Origin: JADJEI01 sp035328465
GTDB taxonomy: Bacteria > Bacteroidota > Ignavibacteria > Ignavibacteriales > Ignavibacteriaceae
Direction of reading: 5' to 3'
Length of the DNA: 8,735 nt
Assembly: GCA_035328465.1 (NCBI GenBank)
Contig: DAOLIQ010000110.1
Coordinates: 1 to 8,735 of the forward strand
Shown here piece after piece: positions 1 to 7,464 of the stretch (the first letter of the stretch is position 1; each line of letters begins with the position of its first letter). The translations under genes and the position numbers were made by a program. Under the pieces are notes generated by a model that had not been told where the DNA came from, did not search any database, and worked only from the letters and a program-made list of their open reading frames with translations.

Positions 1-2481
1 ATGGAATTTATGGTGCGCGGACTCGGCTATATTAAATCTGTGGAGGATGTTCAAAACATTCCTTTGATGGTTGATAAAATGACAAACACACCCGTTTATT
101 TAAAGGATGTTGCAGATGTTACAATTGGTCCTTTGATGAGAAGAGGATTGGTTGAAGCTAACGGTGAAGGTGAAGTTGTCGGTGGAATTATTGTTATGCG
201 GTACGGACAGAATGCACTTAAAGTAATTGAAAATGTAAAACAAAAAATAGAAGAATTAAAAGCCGGACTTCCCGAAGATGTAAAAATTGAATCTGTTTAT
301 GATCGCTCAGGTTTAATTGAACGAGCGATAGATACCCTAAAAGAAAAACTTGTAGAGGAAATTTTATTTGTAGCGTTAATATGTATTTTGTTTTTGCTTC
401 ACGCTCGAAGCGCATTTGTGGCAATTATTACGCTGCCTACAGCAATACTTATGGCATTTATTGTTATGCGCTGGCAGGGCATTAACGCCAACATAATGTC
501 TTTGAGTGGAATTGCAATTGCAATAGGCGCTATGGTGGATGCGGCAATAATTATGATTGAGAACGCCCACAAGCATATCGAACATGATATGCTTAAACCG
601 CCAGAACAAAGAAGAGAACGATGGCAGCTTATTCTAGATGCATCAAAAGAAGTTGGGCCATCACTCTTCTATTCACTTTTAGTTATCACTGTTTCGTTCA
701 TTCCGGTATTCACTCTTGAAGCGCAGGAAGGAAGATTATTCAGACCGCTGGCATTTACAAAAACATATTCGATGGGAGCCGCGGCAATTCTTTCAGTTAC
801 CCTTGTTCCTATTTTAATGGGATACTGGATTAAAGGCAGAATTTTACCTGAAGAAAAAAATCCAATCAACAGATTTCTTATTAAAATATATCATCCTGTA
901 GTTGATTTTGTAATTAAGCATAACAAAGCTGTTCTTCTTACAGCGCTGATTGTTCTTGGTTTGACAATAATTCCTTACAATAAAATTGGTTCTGAATTTA
1001 TGCCGCCGCTTTATGAAGGCGATCTGCTTTACATGCCTACAACAATGCCAGGTATGTCAATAACTAAAGCGAAAGAAATATTACAACAGACAGATAAGAT
1101 CATTAAAACTTTTCCCGAAGTTCATCACGTATTTGGAAAGATAGGACGAGCAGAAACAGCTACAGATCCGGCAGGACTTGACATGATTGAAACAACGATA
1201 ATGTTAAAACCTGAAGATGAATGGCGCCCCGGTATGACTGTTCAAAAACTTATTGATGAAATGGATAGAGCTATTCAGTTCCCTGGAGTTACTAATGCCT
1301 GGACAATGCCAATCAAAACAAGAACTGACATGCTTAGCACGGGAATCAAAACTCCGGTTGGAATAAAAATATCCGGACCTGATTTATTAACGCTGCAGGA
1401 TATTGGAAAAGAAGTTGAATCTGTTATGCGGACCGTGCCGGGAACTTTAAGCGCGTTTGCTGAAAGATCTGTTGGAGGAAATTATCTCGATATAGAAATC
1501 AATAGAAAAGAAGCTGCTCGTTACGGACTAACTATCGAAGATATTCAAATGGTGATACAATCTGCAATGGGCGGAATGTCTGTTACAAATACTGTTGAAG
1601 GATTGGAAAGATACACCGTCAATCTTCGTTACAGCCGGGAGTTGAGAGATAATATCGAAGCGATGAAAAAAGTTTTAGTGCCTACGCCTATCGGTGAGCA
1701 AGTTCCAATGGGGCAGCTTGCAACTATAACTCCGCGTAAAGGTCCTATGGTTGTAAGAAGTGAAGATACGCGCCCAAACGCATGGGTTTATGTTGATATT
1801 AAAAATATTGATGTCGGCACTTATGTAAAAAATGCACAAAAAATTGTTTCGGAAAAAATTAAACTGCCTGCAGGTTATAATATTACCTGGAGCGGTGAAT
1901 ACGAATATATGCTTCGTTCGCAAGAAAGAATGCTGTATGTAATACCGATGACGTTATTCATCATCTTTGTAATCATTTATTTGAATACTAAATCATTAGT
2001 AAAAGTTGGAATCGTATTTCTTGCGGTTCCGTTCTCTCTCGTTGGAACTTTTTGGCTGCTGTATATTCTCGGTTACAACATAAGCATTGCTGTATGGGTG
2101 GGTATAATAGCACTCGCGGGATTAGATGCGGAAACCGGTGTAGTCATGTTACTCTACCTTGATGTTGCACTAAAAGAATGGAAGGAAAAAGGATTGCTGA
2201 CTGGTTTGAAAGGACTGAAAGATGCTATTCATCACGGTGCTGTAAAACGAGTACGACCGAAAATTATGACTGCGTCAGTAATACTTGCAGGTTTAGCTCC
2301 AATTATGTGGAGTCATGGAACGGGTGCTGATATTATGAAACGTATTGCCGCACCTATGCTTGGCGGAGTTGTTACTTCTGTTTTAATGGAATTAGCGGTT
2401 TACCCGGTTATCTATTATTTGTGGAGATCGTGGGAAATGAAAAAGCAGGCAAAACTTGAAGGAACACTTTTAGAGAATTAA
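1..2481 (+). CDS. cusA: CusA-type heavy-metal RND efflux pump, 5' end outside window
   Basis: Inner-membrane proton-driven pump subunit of a tripartite CusCBA-like system that expels Cu(I)/Ag(I). The 826 visible residues align with E. coli CusA from about residue 229 to the end, so some 225 residues (first membrane helix and part of the porter domain) lie upstream; the ATG at base 1 is therefore not the real start. The three metal-binding methionines of CusA (M573, M623, M672) are present as M345 (LLYM), M395 (DMIE) and M444 (RTDM) with identical 50 and 49 residue spacing, and the neighbouring Glu (E397) and Arg (R441) are also kept. Proton-relay residues are visible: D180 in the fourth helix (AMVDAA), E711 (LDAETG) and K754 (VRPK). 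These match the CusA (HME4) rather than the CzcA subfamily. The frame is intact to the TAA at 2479. The P-II-like gene follows 21 bases later. CusB/CusC-like partners would be expected upstream. Confidence 0.95.
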   Translation: MEFMVRGLGYIKSVEDVQNIPLMVDKMTNTPVYLKDVADVTIGPLMRRGLVEANGEGEVVGGIIVMRYGQNALKVIENVKQKIEELKAGLPEDVKIESVYDRSGLIERAIDTLKEKLVEEILFVALICILFLLHARSAFVAIITLPTAILMAFIVMRWQGINANIMSLSGIAIAIGAMVDAAIIMIENAHKHIEHDMLKPPEQRRERWQLILDASKEVGPSLFYSLLVITVSFIPVFTLEAQEGRLFRPLAFTKTYSMGAAAILSVTLVPILMGYWIKGRILPEEKNPINRFLIKIYHPVVDFVIKHNKAVLLTALIVLGLTIIPYNKIGSEFMPPLYEGDLLYMPTTMPGMSITKAKEILQQTDKIIKTFPEVHHVFGKIGRAETATDPAGLDMIETTIMLKPEDEWRPGMTVQKLIDEMDRAIQFPGVTNAWTMPIKTRTDMLSTGIKTPVGIKISGPDLLTLQDIGKEVESVMRTVPGTLSAFAERSVGGNYLDIEINRKEAARYGLTIEDIQMVIQSAMGGMSVTNTVEGLERYTVNLRYSRELRDNIEAMKKVLVPTPIGEQVPMGQLATITPRKGPMVVRSEDTRPNAWVYVDIKNIDVGTYVKNAQKIVSEKIKLPAGYNITWSGEYEYMLRSQERMLYVIPMTLFIIFVIIYLNTKSLVKVGIVFLAVPFSLVGTFWLLYILGYNISIAVWVGIIALAGLDAETGVVMLLYLDVALKEWKEKGLLTGLKGLKDAIHHGAVKRVRPKIMTASVILAGLAPIMWSHGTGADIMKRIAAPMLGGVVTSVLMELAVYPVIYYLWRSWEMKKQAKLEGTLLEN

Positions 2482-2502
2482 AAATAAGTAAGGAAGATTA
2501 AA

Positions 2503-2844
2503 ATGAAAGAAATAAAAGCATATATAAGACCATCGGTAGCCGATAGAGTTATTTCAGCATTGGAAATAGCCGGAACAAAAGGAATGACTGTAATAGATGT
2601 ATCCACCATTGGCGGCTGGGCTGATCCGGAAAATTCAAAGCTGTCAATTAAATATTGCGAAAGATACAGCAGTAGTATAAAGATTGAGCTTGTTTGTTCG
2701 GATGATGATCTTGAAAAATTTATAAGTGTAATTCTCGAGAACGCCCATACCGGAAGTAAAGGCGATGGTAAAATTTTTGTTTCGGATATATCAGAGGCGG
2801 TCAGTATCCGAAGAAAACAACGCGGAGCGGAAGCGCTTAAATGA
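2503..2844 (+). CDS. P-II-like signalling protein linked to metal efflux (PII-NG type)
   Basis: This 113-residue protein aligns without gaps to GlnB over its first 90 residues. The B-loop is intact (TGSKGDGKIF, about 82-91), as is a basic C-terminal segment (SIRRKQR), so trimeric nucleotide binding is plausible. The T-loop (about 37-55) is quite different: Tyr51, the uridylylation site of GlnB, is at the same position (KYCE), but Gln39, which helps bind Mg-ATP and 2-oxoglutarate, is replaced by Trp39 within a GGWADPEN stretch, and a Cys follows the Tyr. It is therefore unlikely to be a nitrogen sensor. P-II-like proteins encoded beside CusA/CzcA pumps form a recognised group (PII-NG) of unproven function; by analogy it may gate the pump through its T-loop, which is inference. 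The start is supported by AAGGAAG (2490-2496) six bases before ATG. The stop overlaps an out-of-frame ATG (ATGA at 2841). Confidence 0.88.
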   Translation: MKEIKAYIRPSVADRVISALEIAGTKGMTVIDVSTIGGWADPENSKLSIKYCERYSSSIKIELVCSDDDLEKFISVILENAHTGSKGDGKIFVSDISEAVSIRRKQRGAEALK

Positions 2845-2890
2845 AAATTAAAGAATCAACATCATTACTAAAACTAATTAATATGTTAAA

Positions 2891-3157
2891 ATGGCTAAGA
2901 ATATCTATTTTTTTATTTTACCAATATGCATTTTGATTTATGGAATTAGCTGGGCAGTAGTCTATTTAGCCTTCTCTGCTTTTCACGGAATGACAGAAAT
3001 GTTTAACGACGACTTTGTGTTTTTAATAGCTCGTGTATTTAATATCAAGATGAGTTCTATCCCAGCCGGTTTTACTTTCGCTTTTTTCGATGGGGCGTTA
3101 TTCGGATTAGTAGTAGGAATAATGATTATTCTGGTATTTAAAAAAAATAAAGAATGA
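2891..3157 (+). CDS. Small two-helix membrane protein, holin-like, function unknown
   Basis: An 88-residue hydrophobic protein with one helix at about 5-30 and a second at about 59-83, joined by a short segment (HGMTEMFNDDF then VFNIKMSS) and ending in a basic tail KKNKE. The second helix carries AFFDGALFG. A short two-helix layout with a (F)xDG motif at the start of the last helix recalls small proteins often labelled 'bacteriophage holin' in databases, where no phage context exists; that resemblance is from memory and is weak. It lies 46 bases after the P-II-like gene and 11 before the methyltransferase gene on the same strand, so it is probably co-transcribed. No Shine-Dalgarno sequence precedes the ATG, which suits an AT-rich leader as seen in many Bacteroidota relatives. 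It has one Cys (C13) and several Met but no clear metal site. Confidence 0.7.
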   Translation: MAKNIYFFILPICILIYGISWAVVYLAFSAFHGMTEMFNDDFVFLIARVFNIKMSSIPAGFTFAFFDGALFGLVVGIMIILVFKKNKE

Positions 3158-3168
3158 CTAAAATTTAG

Positions 3169-3816
3169 ATGCAATTATTGAATGGATTGATAAGATTGAA
3201 AGCAATTGATAACACTGAGTTGATTAGACGTAGGTATAACCGTTATTCAAAATTCTATGATTTTTTTGAGTTGCCAATGGAAATATTTTTTGGTAAATGC
3301 AGAGCAAAAATGATAAAATTCAGTGCAGGAAAAACATTAGAAGTTGGAGTTGGCACTGGAAAGAATATTAAATTTTATCCTGATGATATTGACTTAACAG
3401 CTATTGATTTCAGCGAGGGAATGCTTTCGAAGGCGATCAAAAAATATAAGAATAAACCGAACATTAAGTTTATACAAATGGATATTCAAGGGACTAACTT
3501 TGAATCTGATACATTTGATACAATTGTTGCTTCTTATGTTTTTTGTTCTGTTCCGGATCCTACTAAAGGGCTGAAAGAAATCAAACGAATATGTAAAAAT
3601 AATGGAAGAATAATTCTGCTTGTGCATGTAAGAAGTGAAAACAAAATAATTGGTGCAGTGATGGACTTGATTAACCCGCTAATGGTACACTTGTTTGGCT
3701 TTAACATAAATAGAAAAACTGAAAATAATATAGTTGATGCCGGGTTTCATTCTTATCAGGTCAGGCATTTATGGTTCGATATTTTTAGAATGTTTATTAT
3801 AAATAACAAGAAATAA
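3169..3816 (+). CDS. Class I SAM-dependent methyltransferase (UbiE/PmtA-like)
   Basis: This 215-residue protein has a Rossmann-type SAM fold: motif I is EVGVGTG (58-64), the acidic residue ending strand 2 is D80 (AIDFS), and post-motifs follow in MDIQ and FDTIVASYVFCSVPDP. The N-terminal segment RRRYNRYSKFYDFFELPME (20-38) resembles the substrate-side helix of phosphatidylethanolamine N-methyltransferases (PmtA) and UbiE/MenG relatives, so a lipid or quinone substrate is possible; the substrate cannot be read from the sequence. It is somewhat shorter than UbiE (about 250). The start at 3169 follows an in-frame TAG (3166) directly, with no clear Shine-Dalgarno sequence, and the next in-frame Met (M37) lies too far inside the fold. 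It sits between the membrane-protein gene and the DUF302 gene in the apparent metal operon, which may mean envelope lipid modification under metal stress (inference). Confidence 0.88.
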   Translation: MQLLNGLIRLKAIDNTELIRRRYNRYSKFYDFFELPMEIFFGKCRAKMIKFSAGKTLEVGVGTGKNIKFYPDDIDLTAIDFSEGMLSKAIKKYKNKPNIKFIQMDIQGTNFESDTFDTIVASYVFCSVPDPTKGLKEIKRICKNNGRIILLVHVRSENKIIGAVMDLINPLMVHLFGFNINRKTENNIVDAGFHSYQVRHLWFDIFRMFIINNKK

Positions 3817-3842
3817 ATTCCAAATAACAATCGGAGGAAATA

Positions 3843-4232
3843 ATGAGTTACTATTATAGCAAAATAATAGAGGACAGCTTTGAGAACACATTGCGCAAAA
3901 TAGAAGTTGCTCTTAAACAGGAGGGCTTCGGTATCTTAACTGAGATTGATGTCAAGGAAACCTTAAAGAAGAAATTAGATGTCGATTTCAAGAAGTATAA
4001 AATAGTGGGCGCTTGCAATCCGCCTTATGCTTATAAAGCCTTACTGGCAGAAGACAAGATAGGCGCGATGCTGCCTTGCAATGTTGTCGTTATTGAGCAG
4101 GAAGAGAATAAAATCGAGGTGGCTGCAGTTGATCCGGTATCATCGATGCAAGCTGTTAAAAATTTTAATCTTTCTTCAATTGCAGAAGAAATAAAAGCAA
4201 AGTTAAAAAAAGTTGTTGATAGCCTTGCTTAA
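3843..4232 (+). CDS. DUF302 family protein
   Basis: A 129-residue cytoplasmic protein with the DUF302 signature: a central GACNPPYAYKALLAE segment (56-70) followed by GAMLPCNVVV (74-83). It holds two cysteines, C58 and C79, inside these conserved stretches. The N-terminal part (FENTLRKIEVALKQEGFGILTEIDV) is the usual start of the domain, which occupies nearly the whole protein. The family forms a small alpha/beta dimer and has no established activity, but it is often found beside metal or sulfur genes. The two Cys could bind metal or act in redox chemistry; that is inference. The start is well supported by GGAGG at 3833-3837, five bases before the ATG, the strongest ribosome binding site in the left block. 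It is the last gene before a 439-base gap and is probably the end of the cusA-led operon. Confidence 0.9.
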   Translation: MSYYYSKIIEDSFENTLRKIEVALKQEGFGILTEIDVKETLKKKLDVDFKKYKIVGACNPPYAYKALLAEDKIGAMLPCNVVVIEQEENKIEVAAVDPVSSMQAVKNFNLSSIAEEIKAKLKKVVDSLA

Positions 4233-4293
4233 TTATAGAAATGCGTCGTGATGTAAGAAGAAATAGTTTATTGATTAAGTGTTGACCTCAGTG

Positions 4294-4337
4294 CTTTGAT
4301 AAATGACCTTTTTGAAAAAGCTTATCTTCTATCAAAG
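4294..4337 (+). repeat. Composite inverted repeat after the DUF302 gene
   Basis: Outer arms CTTTGATA (4294-4301) and TATCAAAG (4330-4337) are perfect 8-base complements. Inside lies CTTTTT-G-AAAAAG (4308-4320), and GATAA (4298-4302) can also pair with TTATC (4322-4326), which would compete with the outer stem. It lies 62 bases after the DUF302 stop. It may be a terminator for the left operon, but no T-run follows directly (the next is at 4349-4353), or it may be a regulator binding site. Confidence 0.45.
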
Positions 4338-4476
4338 GGAGACAAATATTTTTGAAATAACAAAAAAAGAATCTAAAATTATTTTTTATCCAATATTTCC
4401 CAAAAGCTATTGAAAATTTCTGTCATGCTATTTCTGCAAAAAACTAATAAACTCTTCATTGACTCTCTTAACATAT

Positions 4477-4490
4477 TTAAAAATTTTTAA
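4477..4490. promoter_or_regulatory. Perfect 14-base AT palindrome upstream of the copA promoter
   Basis: TTAAAAATTTTTAA is exactly self-complementary and its right end lies 60 bases upstream of the -24 element. TCTTAA (4466-4471) and TTAAGA (4487-4492) also surround this area. The position would suit an upstream site for an activator or an AT-rich bent segment, but such palindromes arise easily in AT-rich DNA. Confidence 0.25.
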
Positions 4491-4550
4491 GATTCTTAAA
4501 TCCTTCAATAAGTAAAGTCTCAGACATTTATTAAAAACACAACTTTTGAA

Positions 4551-4566
4551 TGGCACTCCTATTGTA
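4551..4566 (+). promoter_or_regulatory. Sigma-54 (-24/-12) promoter candidate for the copper ATPase operon
   Basis: TGGCACTCCTATTGTA fits the RpoN consensus TGGCAC-N5-TTGCW at every fixed base except the C of the -12 GC, which is T here (GG-N10-GT instead of GG-N10-GC). Spacing is exact. Transcription would start about 12 bases later, near 4577, giving a leader of about 95 bases before the GTG at 4672. No convincing sigma-70-type pair was seen in the same stretch. The variant -12 base is the main doubt. Confidence 0.5.
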
Positions 4567-4671
4567 TTGTCTTTAATTCATTAGAAGAATTTGAGAAAAT
4601 GTTTCATGATTAAAAATAATTTGATTTCAGGCACGAATCTCACCAACAATAAGAAAGAGAATATAAATTAA

Positions 4672-7452
4672 GTGCAAGTAGATTATAAAATGTTGAACGA
4701 AGTGAAATCCCACAATTCGGGAACACACGACCCGGTTTGCGGAATGGAAGTAAAAACACCTTCAAAATATTATATAGATTTAGATGGAAATAAGTATGAA
4801 TTCTGCTCTGAAAACTGCCAGAATAAATTTGCTCTTGATCCTAATAAATATATTGAACAGCTAAATAAAGTTGATCCATCGTATAGAACCACAAGCAATG
4901 GAATAGAAAAACTTTCTTTACCTATTAATGGCCTGCACTGTGCGTCTTGTGTTATCACTGTAGAAAAAGAAATCAAGAAGCTGCCCGGCATAAAGGTAGC
5001 TCACGTAAACTTTGCAACAGAAACTGCGCACGTAGAATTTAAAAGTGGTGAAACTTCAACCGAAGAAATTATAGGAGCAATAAAAAAAGCCGGTTATCAA
5101 ACCGGGCAGTCAACTCTTAAGATTGGAATACGAGGAATGCACTGCGGGTCGTGTGTAACTAAAATTGAAAAAGAATTGAAGCAAAAGAGCGGCGTTGTTA
5201 CTGCAAGCGTTGATCTTGGAACTGAATCTGCTATTGTAAATTATATTCCTGGTCTTATTGATACCAAAGCAATTAAAAATGTTATTGAAAAATTAGATTA
5301 CAAAGTATTCGATACTTCAGGAATAAAAGCAGAAGAGCATAACAAGATGGGAGAAGAAAAAGTTTCTCGTCAAGTCGGGATCCCTTCGGGAAAAGAAGAC
5401 CTTGTTGATGAAAACCAGCTTGCACGCGAAAAAGAATATAAAACATTAATGCACAAATTTATTTTTGCTGCGATACTTGCTCTGCCTGTTATTTTCTTCA
5501 GTTATCCAACTGTTTGGGGATTACCCGAACAATTTCAAATGGGTTCTCCTGTTTTAAGATACATATGGATGGCAATGGGAATTTTGGCTCTGCCTGTGAT
5601 GTTCTGGTCCGGCTCACAGTTTTATACGGGTGCATTAGCGGCATTTAAAAATCGTTCGGCAAATATGCACACATTAATTGCAACCGGAATTTCAGCAGCG
5701 TGGATCTATTCGATGATCGCTACCTATTTTCCACAAATATTTCCTGTAGCTGAATTAGCCGATCAGTTTTTTGATGTGATTTTTGTTGTGGTTGCTTTGG
5801 TTGTTTTAGGAATGGCTCTTGAGATTAGAGCAAAAGGGAAAAGTTCGGAAGCAATAAAAAAATTAATTGGATTACAAGCTAAAACCGCAAGAGTATTGCG
5901 TAATGGAAATGAAATTGATCTGCCTGTTGAAGAAGTTGTACTTGATGATATAATTATTGTAAGACCTGGAGAAAAAATTCCCGTAGATGGTATCCTTTTA
6001 GATGGATCATCATCAGTTGATGAATCAATGATTACTGGTGAATCTATCCCTGTTGAAAAGCACGAGGGTGATGAAGTAATTGGCGCTACAATTAACAAAA
6101 CCGGTTCATTTAAATTCAAAGCTACAAAAGTTGGAAAGGATACAGCGCTCGCACAAATTATTCAGATGGTTGAACAGGCTCAGAGTTCTAAAGCTCCCAT
6201 TCAAAAAATTGTTGATAAGGTTTCAGGATATTTTGTTCCTGCAGTCATAATTACAGCTATTCTTTCATTTGTTATATGGTATGTATTTGGGCCCGCACCG
6301 CAGCTTATTTATGCACTGATTGTTTTTGTAACTGTATTAGTTATTGCGTGCCCTTGTGCACTTGGATTAGCAACACCTATTTCATTAATGGTCGGAGTTG
6401 GTAAAGGAGCTGAGAACGGAATATTAATTAGAAGCGGTGAAGCATTGGAAACAGCACAAAAGTTAAACACAATTATTCTGGATAAAACCGGAACCATAAC
6501 TGAAGGCAAACCCTCTTTAACAGATGTGCTTACAGCAAATGGATTTGCTGAAAATGAAGTTCTTAGCTTAAGTGCGAGTGTAGAAAAATCTTCCGAGCAT
6601 CCTTTAGCAGAAGCTATTGTTAGCGGAGCTAAAAGTAAATCACTCGAATTGGTTGATGCTAAAAATTTTAATGCTGTGCCCGGACACGGAGTTGAAGCAA
6701 ATGTAAATGGAAGAAAAATATTTCTTGGCAACCTAAAGATGATGAAAAAATTTTCTATTGATCTTGGTGATTTGGAAGAAAAAAGTATAAAACTTGCAGA
6801 TGATGGTAAAACACCAATGTTTATTGCAATAGATGATAAAGCTGCCGGAATTATTGCCGTTGCAGATACCATTAAACCGGATTCAAAAGAAGCGATTGCA
6901 TTGCTTAAAAAAATGGGATTGGAAGTAGTAATGATAACCGGCGATAATACGAGAACTGCAAATGCAATCGGCAGACAGGTTGGTATAGATAGAGTTCTCG
7001 CGGAAGTTTTGCCGGAAGATAAAGCGTTCAATGTTCAGAAGCTGCAAAATGAAGGAAAGATAGTTGCTATGGTTGGTGATGGAATAAATGATGCACCCGC
7101 ATTGGCTCAAGCAGATATTGGTTTAGCTATTGGCACCGGAACTGACGTTGCAATCGAAGCGTCTGATATTACTCTAATCAAAGGAAGTCTTAAAGGTGTT
7201 GTACTTGCAATTCAACTTTCAAAAGCTACAATGAAAAATATAAAAGAGAATTTATTCGGCGCTTTCTTTTACAATGGATTGGGATTACCAATTGCTGCTG
7301 GTTTGCTTTTCCCATTCTTCGGAGTTTTGCTCTCTCCAATAATTGCTGGTGCAGCTATGGCATTTAGTTCTGTAACAGTTGTGACCAATGCAAATCGTTT
7401 GAGAAGATTTTCCCCAAAAGGGATTCCTTCGGAAAAATCAAAATTGAAATAA
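4672..7452 (+). CDS. copA: Cu(I)-exporting P1B-type ATPase with YHS and two HMA domains
   Basis: Inner-membrane ATPase that moves Cu(I) out of the cytoplasm. Order of domains in 926 residues: YHS domain (about 20-63; Cys 23, 45 and 49 in DPVCGM and FCSENC), first HMA domain (83-147, C90-A-S-C93), second HMA domain (150-215, C158-G-S-C161), a charged linker, four membrane helices (about 263-382), actuator loop with TGES (455-458), transport-site C560-P-C562, phosphorylation motif DKTGT (from D604), SEHP (H643), hinge GDGIND (802-807), then YN (867-868) and MxxSS (896-900) in the last helices. CPC, YN and MxxSS mark the Cu(I)/Ag(I) class P1B-1. All catalytic motifs are intact. The start is uncertain: the GTG at 4672 comes right after an in-frame TAA and has only a loose purine run (4651-4660) before it; ATG at 4690 is the alternative, and neither affects a domain. 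The next gene begins 12 bases after the stop. CopZ is not encoded nearby. Confidence 0.95.
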   Translation: MQVDYKMLNEVKSHNSGTHDPVCGMEVKTPSKYYIDLDGNKYEFCSENCQNKFALDPNKYIEQLNKVDPSYRTTSNGIEKLSLPINGLHCASCVITVEKEIKKLPGIKVAHVNFATETAHVEFKSGETSTEEIIGAIKKAGYQTGQSTLKIGIRGMHCGSCVTKIEKELKQKSGVVTASVDLGTESAIVNYIPGLIDTKAIKNVIEKLDYKVFDTSGIKAEEHNKMGEEKVSRQVGIPSGKEDLVDENQLAREKEYKTLMHKFIFAAILALPVIFFSYPTVWGLPEQFQMGSPVLRYIWMAMGILALPVMFWSGSQFYTGALAAFKNRSANMHTLIATGISAAWIYSMIATYFPQIFPVAELADQFFDVIFVVVALVVLGMALEIRAKGKSSEAIKKLIGLQAKTARVLRNGNEIDLPVEEVVLDDIIIVRPGEKIPVDGILLDGSSSVDESMITGESIPVEKHEGDEVIGATINKTGSFKFKATKVGKDTALAQIIQMVEQAQSSKAPIQKIVDKVSGYFVPAVIITAILSFVIWYVFGPAPQLIYALIVFVTVLVIACPCALGLATPISLMVGVGKGAENGILIRSGEALETAQKLNTIILDKTGTITEGKPSLTDVLTANGFAENEVLSLSASVEKSSEHPLAEAIVSGAKSKSLELVDAKNFNAVPGHGVEANVNGRKIFLGNLKMMKKFSIDLGDLEEKSIKLADDGKTPMFIAIDDKAAGIIAVADTIKPDSKEAIALLKKMGLEVVMITGDNTRTANAIGRQVGIDRVLAEVLPEDKAFNVQKLQNEGKIVAMVGDGINDAPALAQADIGLAIGTGTDVAIEASDITLIKGSLKGVVLAIQLSKATMKNIKENLFGAFFYNGLGLPIAAGLLFPFFGVLLSPIIAGAAMAFSSVTVVTNANRLRRFSPKGIPSEKSKLK

Positions 7453-7464
7453 GGAGTTGATAAA

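Larger units (their letters stand above)
4233..4671 (+). other. Intergenic region between the two metal gene blocks
   Basis: This stretch of 439 AT-rich bases has no convincing gene on either strand; the longest ATG-started frames near its ends are 14 (4241-4285) and 21 codons (4606-4671). It contains a composite inverted repeat close behind the DUF302 gene (4294-4337), an AT palindrome (4477-4490) and a sigma-54-like promoter (4551-4566). It therefore most likely separates two transcription units and carries the control region of the copper ATPase operon. Confidence 0.75.

Noticed and set aside
1..3. ATG at the first base as the start of the RND pump
   Set aside because: The protein aligns with CusA from about residue 229 onward without its first helix, so the gene simply continues upstream of the window.
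2841..2936. A 31-codon frame whose ATG overlaps the P-II stop (ATGA)
   Set aside because: The overlap looks like translational coupling, but the frame runs out of phase into the start of the membrane-protein gene, has no ribosome binding site and encodes no recognisable protein.
3351..3366. TGGCAC inside the methyltransferase gene, a possible sigma-54 -24 element
   Set aside because: The bases at the -12 position are AGAA-like and not TTGC, and the site encodes part of SAM motif I (GVGTG).
4241..4285. A 14-codon ATG frame (MRRDVRRN...) just after the DUF302 gene
   Set aside because: It is too short, lacks a ribosome binding site and is followed by the inverted repeat; nothing supports translation.
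4347..4354. TATTTTTG, a match to the Bacteroidota -7 box TAnnTTTG
   Set aside because: No TTTG -33 box lies at the required distance (the nearest ends 32 bases upstream), and AT-rich DNA gives such matches easily.
4421..4429. TGTCATGCT, identical to the outer end of the right arm of the palindromic element
   Set aside because: The similarity stops after nine bases and no second arm or direct repeat is present, so a decayed copy cannot be claimed.
6309..7031. Antisense open frame of 240 codons
   Set aside because: It lies wholly opposite the catalytic part of the copper ATPase, whose motifs are all intact; its Ser/Ile/Phe-rich product shows no known motif, as expected from a reverse-frame shadow.
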